In this document: positions 51,423 to 59,516 of the stretch, piece by piece
Position numbering within the stretch: the first letter of the stretch is position 1
How the letters are laid out: each line of letters starts with the position of its first letter
NCBI RefSeq assembly: GCF_008369195.1
Contig: NZ_VOBC01000004.1
Location: forward strand, 62,001 to 126,000
Direction of reading: 5' to 3'
DNA length: 64,000 nucleotides
Source of the DNA: Sporosarcina sp. ANT_H38
GTDB lineage: Bacteria > Bacillota > Bacilli > Bacillales_A > Planococcaceae
Notes under the pieces: generated by a model
Databases searched by the model: none
Seen by the model: only the letters and a program-made list of their open reading frames with translations
Told to the model about the DNA's origin: nothing
Translations under genes and position numbers: made by a program

Positions 51423-52799
51423 TCATTCTTTCAAAAGTGTAGTTCCGTACCAACCAAGCACATCCCTGATTAAATCGGGCATGTAATACTCTATTTCTGC
51501 ATATTTAAGCGATGGGAAGAAAAATCCGAATGTGAACATATCCAATGTTGCAAGTGTGTATTTTTCGCCCGATACAACTTCTCGGTTGCCCGCAAAAAGC
51601 TGACCATATCTATTTTTATAAAGTCTTTCATGAATCATTGCGCCCATTAACGTGCCACGGAAACCAAGTCCTTTGATTTCAATTTGCGGCCACTCTTTCG
51701 TTAATGACAGCGCATAGACTTCTTTCAATTCCGACCCGTCCAGTGTAATGAGACATAAATTGATTGGATGAGGTAACAGTGAATGTAAATCTTCTTTTGT
51801 TACCCAGCCTTTATCTAGGCTACCTAAAAAGATTCCCGAGTTGAACATTGCACAATCGGCTTGCGAATACGCAATAAGTGCCCTGCCAAAGAAAGCGGAC
51901 AGGGGACTTACATCAAACAGATTTTGCGGCAAATCGGTTGGATTATAAAATACATTCTCCTTCATAGCTTGTTTTCCAATTCCGATTAGATTATTAACTT
52001 TTATAAAATCCTCTTCTTCACTTTTGAGCGCTTCTGCTCTGAAAAGCTCCGCAGTCAATTGGTGCACCTTTTTGGTTTCAGCATCAAATTCCACCGTTAC
52101 ATGACCCACATACTCACCGTATTTTCCTGTCGCAGCCAAAAGGGTATTACCAATCAGTTTGCCTTCATGAAAAAGATGATGCGTGTGCGCACCAAAAATG
52201 ACATCGATTGCAGGACATTCTACTGCTAGCTTTTCATCTTCATGTATACCCATATGTGATAGACAGACAATAATATCTGTTTCATCGGCAATGCTTTCTG
52301 CAACAAGTTTCAAATTTTCGCGTGGTGCCGTTACTTGCCAGCCTAGCTTCGAATAGAAGGCTTTATATTCTGCAGTAGCTCCTATGACACCAATTCTTGT
52401 CCCTTGCTCAGTGACGTAGATTTTATATGGCAACAACCATTTGGGACGGCTACCATCTTCATCGAATAAATTACTCAAGATAACATCAAACTTGGCTTCC
52501 GTATAGAGAGAATTCAATGCCTCTTTCGACATGGTAATTCCTTCATTATTACCTATTGTGATGGCATCATACTTCGCTTCATTCAACAATCGGATATTCC
52601 CTTGACCTTTCGTCCCTTCCGTATATGGATGAAAACGGTCAACGTGATCTCCGATGTCGAATAGATAACAAGCATTTCCTTCTATTAAATGGGCACGCTT
52701 TTTAGCACAAAGAAACCGGTTGATTTGCGGCCAACTTTCAAAATGACTATGGATATCATTTGTATGATAGAAATGAATTGTTTCAACCTTGTGATTCAT
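51423..52799 (-). CDS. yunD: YunD, 5'-nucleotidase-like metallophosphoesterase
   Basis: 458 residues. Two-metal motif set HTNDIHSHFE (13-22), FDIGDHVD (48-55), GNNEG (about 83), CLSHMGIHEDE and GAHTHHLF, and a C-terminal 5'-nucleotidase domain (MFNSGIFLGSLDKGWVTKED). No signal peptide, unlike secreted UshA. Cytosolic nucleotide or nucleotide-sugar phosphatase is likely. Four bases from yunE stop. Confidence 0.92.
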   Translation of the reverse strand: MNHKVETIHFYHTNDIHSHFESWPQINRFLCAKKRAHLIEGNACYLFDIGDHVDRFHPYTEGTKGQGNIRLLNEAKYDAITIGNNEGITMSKEALNSLYTEAKFDVILSNLFDEDGSRPKWLLPYKIYVTEQGTRIGVIGATAEYKAFYSKLGWQVTAPRENLKLVAESIADETDIIVCLSHMGIHEDEKLAVECPAIDVIFGAHTHHLFHEGKLIGNTLLAATGKYGEYVGHVTVEFDAETKKVHQLTAELFRAEALKSEEEDFIKVNNLIGIGKQAMKENVFYNPTDLPQNLFDVSPLSAFFGRALIAYSQADCAMFNSGIFLGSLDKGWVTKEDLHSLLPHPINLCLITLDGSELKEVYALSLTKEWPQIEIKGLGFRGTLMGAMIHERLYKNRYGQLFAGNREVVSGEKYTLATLDMFTFGFFFPSLKYAEIEYYMPDLIRDVLGWYGTTLLKE

Positions 52800-52802
52800 A
52801 TG

Positions 52803-53633
52803 TCACCCCATAAGTCCGTCAATAATCGATCTGACTCCAAGTAAGAGCAAGATAATTCGTAGTGCAACAACGAGCGATTCTGATTTCATCTTTTGATTTA
52901 GATGAGCACCTATTTTAGCACCAATATAGGCCGCCGGAATGACTGGAATCGTATACAGCCACGGTACATTGCCTAGAGAGATGTGCGTAATCGAGTTAAC
53001 GAGAGCTGATAAAAATACCATAAACATGGATGTACCAACTGCGACATGCGGTGGAAATAAGAAAAGAAGAATCATTGCTGGTACTATGATTGAACCGCCA
53101 CCGATACCGAAAAGACCCGATGCAAACCCGACGCCAAATGTTAGCAATAATGCAAACCAAACAGGATAGCCATAGACATACGTCTGGTTCTCCTTATCTG
53201 TAAACGTTCTTTCCTTTCCATTTTTCACAAACCAGCTGACAGGCTTCAAATATTTACGAACCAAGAGAAGTGTCGATAAAATTATAAGTAAAATTCCGAA
53301 GTAAAGATTAAAGGATGGTAAATCGAGTCCTTTATTCACGAATGCACCGATAAGAGTCCCGGGAACACTCCCTAAGAAAAAGATGAATCCACTTCTAAAA
53401 TCAATTGTTTTCGTCTTCATATAAGAAATTGTCGACGCCAACCCCGTAAAAATCATCATGATGACAGAAAGTCCCACAACTGTTTGTGGTGTGATACCGT
53501 CGATTAAACCAAGATTAATGCCTACGAAAAGTGTAGCTGGTACTAGGATAATCCCACCACCCAACCCTACAAGAGCCCCTACAATTCCCGACGCTAGACC
53601 GATGACGGCCAATACGATAAATTCCATTACCAT
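52803..53633 (-). CDS. yunE: YunE, TauE/SafE-family anion permease
   Basis: 276 residues with about eight membrane helices. Two repeats of the family motif GLGGGIILVPA (about 23-33) and GIGGGSIIVPAMILL (about 175-189). TauE/SafE proteins export sulfonates, sulfite or related anions; the substrate is unknown. Overlaps yunF by 7 bp. Confidence 0.92.
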   Translation of the reverse strand: MVMEFIVLAVIGLASGIVGALVGLGGGIILVPATLFVGINLGLIDGITPQTVVGLSVIMMIFTGLASTISYMKTKTIDFRSGFIFFLGSVPGTLIGAFVNKGLDLPSFNLYFGILLIILSTLLLVRKYLKPVSWFVKNGKERTFTDKENQTYVYGYPVWFALLLTFGVGFASGLFGIGGGSIIVPAMILLFLFPPHVAVGTSMFMVFLSALVNSITHISLGNVPWLYTIPVIPAAYIGAKIGAHLNQKMKSESLVVALRIILLLLGVRSIIDGLMG

Positions 53634-54490
53634 TCTCCTTCAAAAAAGTCGAGCTGCTTCGGCGTCAGACTTTCGTAGTTGATATTGAGCATTTTTTGAA
53701 AGCGTTTTGCATTTTGTGCAGCATGTCCGCCAGAATTATTGTTAAAAATGACAAAGACCTCTTCAGTTTCTTTTTTTAATTTTTGAACGGCTGACCGAAT
53801 CTCGTCCAGCTCAGTTTCATTGTAGTTATACAAATATCTCACTTTGCGCCATGCTTTATCATCACCAGTTATGTTGCGCCATCCTGCAATATTACGCCCA
53901 TGCAATCTAACAAGCACCTTATCTGGGCGAGTTGTGTTTGCTATCAGCGGAATACTTCCCTGCCCTGCTTGTGGTTCATCACACATCGAGTGGATTACGT
54001 TTAGCTCTTTCAAAAAAGACAGCGTCCCTTTTAGATAACCTGCTGAATACCACGACTGATGCCTAAACTCAACAGCAATATCGAATCCATGCAATTTAGC
54101 ACAAACAAAGCGGATTTGCTCAACATTTTCTTTTGTACAATCAAACCACGGAGGAAATTGGACAAGAATCATCGCAAGTTTGCCTGCTTCTTGAAGCGGT
54201 GTAACCGATAGCCGGAATAGATTGTACATCTCATCCACAGAGGCATACGGGAGTTCACCCCGATGATGCCCAGTCATACCTTGATATGCCTTGACAATAA
54301 AGCGGAAGTTATCTGGTGTTTCTTCGATCCACTTGCGAATATTGCGCTCCGGCTGAATGGCATAAAAAGTAGCGTCCAGTTCGACGATTGGAAAGTGTGC
54401 ACTATAATCAATTAGTTTTTCTTTCTTCGAAGAGGAAGAGTCGTATACGTCCGGATGGTCGCCCCAACCGGTCAATCCGATTTGGATCAT
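53627..54490 (-). CDS. yunF: YunF, DUF72 protein
   Basis: 287 residues from ATG 54490 behind GGAGGCGGAGGG; an upstream start is possible but lies within the RBS. MIQIGLTGWGDHPDVYDSS, AHFPIVELDATFYAIQPERN and the C-terminal FVIFNNNSGGHAAQNAKRFQ identify DUF72, a TIM-barrel family of unknown activity, possibly nuclease-like. Confidence 0.93.
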   Translation of the reverse strand: MIQIGLTGWGDHPDVYDSSSSKKEKLIDYSAHFPIVELDATFYAIQPERNIRKWIEETPDNFRFIVKAYQGMTGHHRGELPYASVDEMYNLFRLSVTPLQEAGKLAMILVQFPPWFDCTKENVEQIRFVCAKLHGFDIAVEFRHQSWYSAGYLKGTLSFLKELNVIHSMCDEPQAGQGSIPLIANTTRPDKVLVRLHGRNIAGWRNITGDDKAWRKVRYLYNYNETELDEIRSAVQKLKKETEEVFVIFNNNSGGHAAQNAKRFQKMLNINYESLTPKQLDFFEGEW

Positions 54491-54877
54491 CCCTCCGCCT
54501 CCTTTCAATTAAATCAGTACTACCATATTAACATATCTGAACAACAGAATTGGTGAGTTATGCCACCTAGTTAATTCTAAATAAGTAGTGCCTTATATCA
54601 AGTCTGTTGATTAACCATTTACTCGCATAAAATACGGGTGAGTAGGGCTTGATGTCTTTCATCTTCACTGGACTATTTTCGGTCCGCTTTCGGCTAACTA
54701 TTCATCACAGATTTACTGAGGGGTCCTAGGATGGATAGAAGTGACTCCGTCACTTCTAGTCACACTCTTTTCAGTAATCCTGATTTGAATTGTTGCCTGT
54801 CGCGTACCTACAATGTTCAAGTGAAAAATGCTGTTATGTTTGAAAGGAACGAATAGATGACTTTCTATAGAGAGTGT

Positions 54878-54910
54878 AAGTTCCCGAAGATGCAATTTCG
54901 GGAACTTTTG
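54878..54910. terminator. Hairpin, possible terminator
   Basis: Arms AAGTTCCCGAA and TTCGGGAACTT, 8-base loop, TTTT on the plus side. It is in the noncoding gap with no obvious gene to terminate. Confidence 0.5.
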
Positions 54911-55030
54911 CACGATGTACAATGCGTTTCTTGCTTACTTTTGGCAAAGATTATGCATGTATTCATGTGATACCTTATAGAAAGTGACATTCTTTACTAG
55001 TAAAAAAGAGAAAACCATAAAGAAAGCATC

Positions 55031-55061
55031 AGCCGCCAAAATTGTATCTTTGGCGGCTTTT
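55031..55061. terminator. Hairpin, possible terminator
   Basis: Perfect 10-bp arms AGCCGCCAAA / TTTGGCGGCT around ATTGTATC, with TTT on the plus side. Confidence 0.6.
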
Positions 55062-55105
55062 ATCCAGGTAGATGCCCCTCTATTCTTTCGTCCCAAAAAG
55101 CTTTA

Positions 55106-55279
55106 GCACTTCGTGTACATATGCATTTGGAGCGCGACGGATGAAGGACCACCATACGATTACCGAAAAAACTCTGTAGGGATGCGACAAAGTCGCATCC
55201 CTACATATCCAGACATCTCGGTAATTGTATAGAAGGCATTCTTTCCAAAGCAATCCAAATGCAACTATACACGTTGTGC
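55106..55279. repeat. 174-bp nested palindrome
   Basis: A perfect 13-bp core hairpin (GTAGGGATGCGAC / GTCGCATCCCTAC, 55176-55204) is enclosed by ATTACCGA/TCGGTAAT and then by long outer arms GCACTTCGTGTACAT.. and ..ATACACGTTGTGC. The outermost arms start at 55106 and 55279. MITE-like or regulatory RNA; it lies between two host genes near a phage junction. Confidence 0.7.
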
Positions 55280-55296
55280 CGAATATATGTAAAGAC

Positions 55297-55325
55297 GAAA
55301 AAACCGGCCCTGGTGGCCGGTTTTT
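55297..55325 (-). terminator. sufB terminator
   Basis: AAACCGGCC / GGCCGGTTT arms followed on the minus strand by TTTTTT, 12 bp after the sufB stop. Confidence 0.85.
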
Positions 55326-55336
55326 CGATATGAAAA

Positions 55337-55381
55337 TTACCCGATTGAACCTTCCATCTCGAACTTGATTAATGGCTCTTT
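55337..55381 (-). pseudogene. sufB: 3' end of sufB (remnant at attL)
   Basis: The minus strand reads KEPLIKFEMEGSIG and a TAA stop at 55337-55339, the conserved SufB C-terminus, immediately before a terminator. An in-frame TAG at 55382-55384 and unrelated phage-like DNA lie upstream. The body of sufB should be beyond the right window edge. SufB is the scaffold for Fe-S cluster assembly (SUF system). Confidence 0.72.
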
Positions 55382-55384
55382 CTA

Positions 55385-55673
55385 TATCATATTAAACAGT
55401 GACGAAAAATGTGTTAAATCAACGTTTGTTATTTTCACCTTAACAAATAGAACTATACTTTATTAAACGCAATCGGCACGAAATCGGCACGAAATATTAT
55501 CATTCGACAGCTACCCTATTTAAATAGAAGGTAGCTGTTTTTTTACGCCCATAATTCCCAACATCATAAATTTTCTAACCTTTTCTGAACTAGACAGGCA
55601 TTAATCCTAAACTCCCCCCATACAATGTAGAGAAAGTAAGAGAAAGTCATAAAATTTATGAAGGAGGCTCACT
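55385..55673. other. attL-proximal region
   Basis: 289 bp. Contains the direct repeat AATCGGCACG-AAATCGGCACG (about 55470-55492), an arm-site candidate, and a terminator. No gene is seen. Confidence 0.55.
55507..55544 (+). terminator. Rightward terminator near attL
   Basis: Perfect arms ACAGCTACC / GGTAGCTGT with 14-base loop and TTTTTTT on the plus strand. No rightward gene precedes it here; in the excised circle the integrase would run into it, so it may be the int terminator. Confidence 0.75.
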
Positions 55674-55838
55674 ATGGAAGCAAAGAAAGAAGTAGTTCAA
55701 ATTTCCGCGAAATTGAACCCCGAACTTGACGAAGATTTAATCGAAGAAATATTAAAAATCCCTAAACGTGATCGCAGCCGAACTTACCGTGAAGCCCTGA
55801 GATTTTATTTCAAGCATCACCAGGATAAAACTAACTAA
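55674..55838 (+). CDS. Small ribbon-helix-helix-like protein (54 aa)
   Basis: ATG at 55674 after AAGGAGGCTCACT. MEAKKEVVQISAKLNPELDE, then IPKRDRSRTYREALRFYFKH, is the pattern of CopG/MetJ-type DNA-binding proteins (strand, then two helices). In plasmids such proteins assist relaxases; here it may control the FtsK cassette or bind the nearby repeat. Confidence 0.75.
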   Translation: MEAKKEVVQISAKLNPELDEDLIEEILKIPKRDRSRTYREALRFYFKHHQDKTN

Positions 55839-56075
55839 TTCATGTCTTGATTAGAGTCCTGATTGATGTCCAGGTATGGCAAATCTACACGGAATATTAG
55901 TCAAATAAATACGTCCCGATGTATATCCCGATGAGTGTCCACCCCGTCCGTTAATCAGGACAATATAAACTTAATCGCCATAAGGGTTGAAGCTGTAGTT
56001 TAGATGACCAGATGATTGCAACTCTATCTACGATAGATAACCCTGTGGCGTTTGACATTAAAGGAGGAGAGATGA
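55839..56075. other. Noncoding region with inverted repeat upstream of FtsK-like gene
   Basis: 237 bp with arms GTCCTGATT (55856-55864) and AATCAGGAC (55953-55961), and a short direct repeat ATCCCGATG/GTCCCGATG. No ORF. This could be a promoter-operator area or an origin of transfer-like site. No known oriT consensus is recognised. Confidence 0.45.
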
Positions 56076-57386
56076 ATGATCTTTGAAATCGTGACTACTT
56101 CTATTATGGGTGGTATTGCGTTGAAAGCTTATATCAAAAAACAAGGATTAGCGACAAACGACTCGGGTAAGATTCAGCGCATTATATCGCTCAGTGGATT
56201 GAATGTGAAGGATGGTAAAGACACTTTGACCACTCAACTAATTCGTAAAAAGAAGCATGATGGATATTGGGAGTATAAATATCGAATTCCTCTAGGCAGA
56301 AGCTTTGAAGATTATCGGAACAAACAAAGCATCTTGGAAGATGGCCTAAACAATAGGCGTCAACGAATTTCGATTGCCGACTTGAAGGACCTACAACTGG
56401 ATCCAAATATCATTGATAATTTGAAAACGTTGTGGACTAACAAGTTAACGGAAAAGAAGGAATTAGAATTATCGTTTGACGGTCTGCTGACTTTGAGGGT
56501 TTACGATGAACCAATGCCTACGCAAGTCCCCTTCCAAGTTGGTGACGGATGGTCTGTCCCCGTCGGGGTGGCTAGGGAAAAGAATACATTCAAGTTTCAC
56601 GACTTCGAGAAGATCCCGCACATGGTTTTAGGTGGAGCAACCCGATATGGTAAATCAAACTTTATCAATTCGATGATTAGCAGTTTAATACAAAGTAAAC
56701 CAGAACACGTCAAACTCTTCTTAATCGACTTAAAGGGTGGAGTGGAACTATGCGATTATGAGAACATTAAGCAGACTGTATCTATTGCCTACGAGCCAGA
56801 GGATGCGCTTGTTACTCTCCAATTAGCCTACGATAAAATGAGGGAAGTCCAAACGAAGATGAGATTTTTAGGAAAGAAGAATGTCCAGGAAGCAGGAATA
56901 AAGGAACGCTATTTCGTCATCATAGATGAAGTGGGCGAATTGAATCCTGCTGAAGCTGTTACAAGGGAAGAGAAAAAACTGAAGCAAGAATGTCAAACGC
57001 TTATGAGTCAGATTGCTAGGCTTGGTGCGGGGTTAGGATTTAGGCAAGTATTAGCTACCCAATACCCTACTGGCGACGTTATCCCTCGTCAATGTAAGCA
57101 GAATAGTGATGCTAAACTATCGTTTCGAGTCCAATCCGCAACTGCTTCAAGGGTTGTCCTGGACGAAACAGGCGCTGAACTTCTTCCTCAGATCAAAGGC
57201 CGGGCTATCTATCAAACAGCCGATAAACGCGAAATCTTGCAGACACCTTTAATTACATCTGACACCATCCACAATATAATAACCCCTTATATAGAAGAGA
57301 AAGAAATAAAGGAGGTCAGTCGTTTTGAAAAAGAAACAGTTAAACTCCCGAGAGGAACAAATACTGTTACTTTTGAAGAAGTTTGA
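56076..57386 (+). CDS. FtsK/SpoIIIE-like DNA translocase
   Basis: 436 residues. N-terminal segment is short and without clear membrane helices (about 1-15 hydrophobic). Walker A GATRYGKS (187-194), Walker B VIIDE (281-285) and QIARLGAGLGFRQVLATQYP identify the DNA pump domain of FtsK/TcpA/ConE-type ATPases. Related genes occur next to replication-relaxation proteins in Bacillus-group phages and plasmids. Its 3' end overlaps the next gene by 62 bp. Confidence 0.9.
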   Translation: MIFEIVTTSIMGGIALKAYIKKQGLATNDSGKIQRIISLSGLNVKDGKDTLTTQLIRKKKHDGYWEYKYRIPLGRSFEDYRNKQSILEDGLNNRRQRISIADLKDLQLDPNIIDNLKTLWTNKLTEKKELELSFDGLLTLRVYDEPMPTQVPFQVGDGWSVPVGVAREKNTFKFHDFEKIPHMVLGGATRYGKSNFINSMISSLIQSKPEHVKLFLIDLKGGVELCDYENIKQTVSIAYEPEDALVTLQLAYDKMREVQTKMRFLGKKNVQEAGIKERYFVIIDEVGELNPAEAVTREEKKLKQECQTLMSQIARLGAGLGFRQVLATQYPTGDVIPRQCKQNSDAKLSFRVQSATASRVVLDETGAELLPQIKGRAIYQTADKREILQTPLITSDTIHNIITPYIEEKEIKEVSRFEKETVKLPRGTNTVTFEEV

Positions 57387-57930
57387 CTTTATGACTAGGG
57401 ATCAACTGAATAACTACTTTAAGTTTGGGTCAAATCGTCACGCTAACAGGGTTTTAAACGGAATATCAGACTATTTAATGAGCATCCGTGAAGGGTATCA
57501 GACCATTTATTATCTATCAAAAATCGGTAAATCTTATGTCGATTGTGAAAAGATAAGAAAAAAAGGTGGGCATGTATACCACACAGTCATGCGTAACGAA
57601 ATGTGGCTATTCTTCGATACACCGAAAAAGTGGAAGAATGAGATTAAAGTGTCTGATGGTACTGTAAGCGTAGTTGTTGATTCAATGTTCACGGACAATT
57701 GGGATAGACGACATTTTCTCGAAGTGGATAACATGCAGACAATGAAAGAAAATAGAAACAAAATTAAACGTTACAAAGAATTGTTTCGCAACGGATCGTT
57801 AGAGGAAAAGTTAGGTCATTTCCCTACAATCGTGTGGATGACGACTACTGAACACAGGAGAGAACAGCTTAAAGAAGAATGCGAAGGTTTGCCAGCGGTA
57901 ATGGTTTTCACTATAACTGACATCAAATAA
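57325..57930 (+). CDS. Replication-relaxation family protein
   Basis: 201 residues from TTG 57325 behind AAGGAGGTCAG. N-terminal winged helix (about 1-60: LNSREEQILLLLKKFDFMTR, DQLNNYFKFGSNRHANRVLN), then VYHTVMRNEMWLFF and RRHFLEVDNMQTMKENRNKI, a nuclease-like core seen in the Replic_Relax family (PF13814). Such proteins are linked with plasmid and phage replication or mobilisation. Overlaps the FtsK gene by 62 bp. Confidence 0.85.
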   Translation: MKKKQLNSREEQILLLLKKFDFMTRDQLNNYFKFGSNRHANRVLNGISDYLMSIREGYQTIYYLSKIGKSYVDCEKIRKKGGHVYHTVMRNEMWLFFDTPKKWKNEIKVSDGTVSVVVDSMFTDNWDRRHFLEVDNMQTMKENRNKIKRYKELFRNGSLEEKLGHFPTIVWMTTTEHRREQLKEECEGLPAVMVFTITDIK

Positions 57931-57944
57931 GAGGAGGAAGATAA

Positions 57945-58493
57945 ATGTCCAAAAAAAATATACAATTTGAGGTTGTTCCAGAGCGCGATTATACAGATTT
58001 CAGCGATAGAATGGAAGGTAAATATGCAATGAGCAATAAGGCAATGATAGGAATTGGCGCAACGACTGCTGCCGCAATAACTGCCTATGGAATAAATGCC
58101 GCAAAATCTATTCCTGCAACCGTCGCCGCACCCGTTACAACAACCTTACCTATCCCCGAACTCACACCAATAGTCGAACCAATCAACGTACTGGCACAAA
58201 CGCCCCTCGTGCCTGTCAGCGCTATGGCTACCCCCGACTTAATTCAGACTGGATATATTGCCGAAAGTTCAATGAACATGCTTGCCAATGTACTTGACCC
58301 TTTGATACAGATATTAGTTGCTATAAGTTTCCCTATCGCTTCAGTCATTATGGTCGGTTCATGTTTCTTCTTTATGTTAGGGAATTCAGAAAAAGCTTGG
58401 CAAAACATTTTTAATGCCGGATTAGGTTATGTCCTGGTCCAGATGTCGCCGCTATTTCTAAAAATCCTACAAGAAATCGGTAAAGCTGTTTGA
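57945..58493 (+). CDS. Pilin-like membrane protein of the cassette
   Basis: 182 residues. An N-terminal charged part, one hydrophobic helix (about 32-50: AMIGIGATTAAAITAYGINA), a proline-rich spacer and two C-terminal membrane helices (about 120-140 and 148-172: IQILVAISFPIASVIMVGSC, NIFNAGLGYVLVQMSPLFLK). The C-terminal pair resembles TrbC/VirB2-like pilins. It follows the replication-relaxation gene by 14 bp with its own RBS (GAGGAGGAAGATAA). Confidence 0.7.
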   Translation: MSKKNIQFEVVPERDYTDFSDRMEGKYAMSNKAMIGIGATTAAAITAYGINAAKSIPATVAAPVTTTLPIPELTPIVEPINVLAQTPLVPVSAMATPDLIQTGYIAESSMNMLANVLDPLIQILVAISFPIASVIMVGSCFFFMLGNSEKAWQNIFNAGLGYVLVQMSPLFLKILQEIGKAV

Positions 58494-58528
58494 TTAATCT
58501 GCATTATGGTCGTCCACATATTGCCACT

Positions 58529-58537
58529 TTATCCACA
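58529..58537 (+). promoter_or_regulatory. DnaA box-like sequence
   Basis: TTATCCACA matches the DnaA consensus TTATNCACA exactly, in the 90-bp gap before the OB-fold gene. A single match can be chance. Confidence 0.35.
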
Positions 58538-58582
58538 ATACGGTACGATAAGACTAACAGAAATTATTGGGAGGTTTGAATC

Positions 58583-59122
58583 GTGGAAATTAATAATAAC
58601 CAACCAACTCAAGAACTTTCAAAGCCTAAAATGAATGTTTGGGCAAAATGGGGAATTGGATGCTTGGGGTGTTTGGGATTCATCGTTATTCTAGGGATTA
58701 TATTGGGGGGATGCTCCTTATTATGGTTCGCGACAGATACCGAAACGGATAAAATAGCAGTTTCGAACATGACAGTAGAAGAAATAGAAGATAAGAAAGC
58801 TAACGCACAAACAATCGAATACCCTCAACTCAAAAAGAATCCCGATAAATATAAAGGCGAGTATGTAACATATACCGGACAGATTGCACAAATCATTGAG
58901 TCTGGAAGTCGAACTGACATTAGATTAGCAGTAACTGAAAATGATTATGGTTATGATATGGGCGATATTATTTACATTAAGTATGTAGGGATAACTGATT
59001 TTGTGGAAGATGATATTATAACCGTATACGGAACCATCACAGGTACACATCGATATAAGTCTCAAGCTAATTACAATGTAGATTTACCAGGATTAAATGC
59101 TGACGAATTAATACCTAAATAA
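58583..59122 (+). CDS. Membrane-anchored OB-fold (tRNA_anti-like) protein
   Basis: 179 residues, GTG start after GGGAGGTTTGAATC. N-terminal helix (about 22-47: KWGIGCLGCLGFIVILGIIL) with cysteines and a C-terminal OB-fold domain: IEYPQLKKNPDKYKGEYVTY, DIIYIKYVGITDFVEDDIIT and ITVYGTITGTHRY. Proteins of this type are common in mobile elements and bind nucleic acid or membrane partners. Followed by a terminator shared with the converging operon. Confidence 0.75.
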   Translation: MEINNNQPTQELSKPKMNVWAKWGIGCLGCLGFIVILGIILGGCSLLWFATDTETDKIAVSNMTVEEIEDKKANAQTIEYPQLKKNPDKYKGEYVTYTGQIAQIIESGSRTDIRLAVTENDYGYDMGDIIYIKYVGITDFVEDDIITVYGTITGTHRYKSQANYNVDLPGLNADELIPK

Positions 59123-59126
59123 AAAC

Positions 59127-59159
59127 AACGACCTCTCCCTAATCGGATTGGTCGTTTTA
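59127..59159. terminator. Bidirectional terminator
   Basis: AACGACC / GGTCGTT arms with a TTTTAT tail on the plus side and T-rich sequence on the minus side, between convergent genes. Confidence 0.75.
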
Positions 59160-59516
59160 TTTTCCCTTCATTGTAAAGTACTCATTTATCAACTCTTCAG
59201 TCCGATTACGTAGCCGCGCATTCAGGTAGTGTCTTTTGTCCTCATAGCCATTATGGATAAGTACATACTCAGTGAATGTGTCACCCTTCACCTTTTTAAT
59301 CACCTTCATATTTTTGTTGCGCGCATAAATATTCGTGTTTTTCAAATCTGTCTTAACAGCATTTAATGCTCTTTCCACAATCTTGATATAAGGCCCTTTT
59401 AGTTTTAACGAACTTATCTCAATCGTTTCCCTATCTCTTTCCAAAATCTGAATGATCATGGGCAAATAAATCATTTTCTCGAAATAAGGGTGCGCCTCAG
59501 TTGGGATTAACGGCAT
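59157..59516 (-). CDS. Hypothetical SOS-operon protein (119 aa)
   Basis: 119 residues: MPLIPTEAHPYFEKMIYLPM, YIKIVERALNAVKTDLKNTN and LRNRTEELINEYFTMKG. It overlaps the mini-WYL gene by one base and shares its LexA-box promoter. No family name; conserved pair with the upstream gene in Bacillus-group phages seems likely. Confidence 0.68.
   Translation of the reverse strand: MPLIPTEAHPYFEKMIYLPMIIQILERDRETIEISSLKLKGPYIKIVERALNAVKTDLKNTNIYARNKNMKVIKKVKGDTFTEYVLIHNGYEDKRHYLNARLRNRTEELINEYFTMKGK

Larger units (their letters stand above)
54491..55336. other. Intergenic region yunF-sufB remnant
   Basis: 846 bp. Apart from hairpins and the nested palindrome listed separately, it contains no supportable gene. 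A 69-codon minus frame (54713-54922) has no RBS or recognisable product. Confidence 0.6.

Noticed and set aside
54713..54922. 69-codon minus ORF
   Set aside because: No RBS, low-complexity and a hairpin within its start; looks like noncoding DNA.
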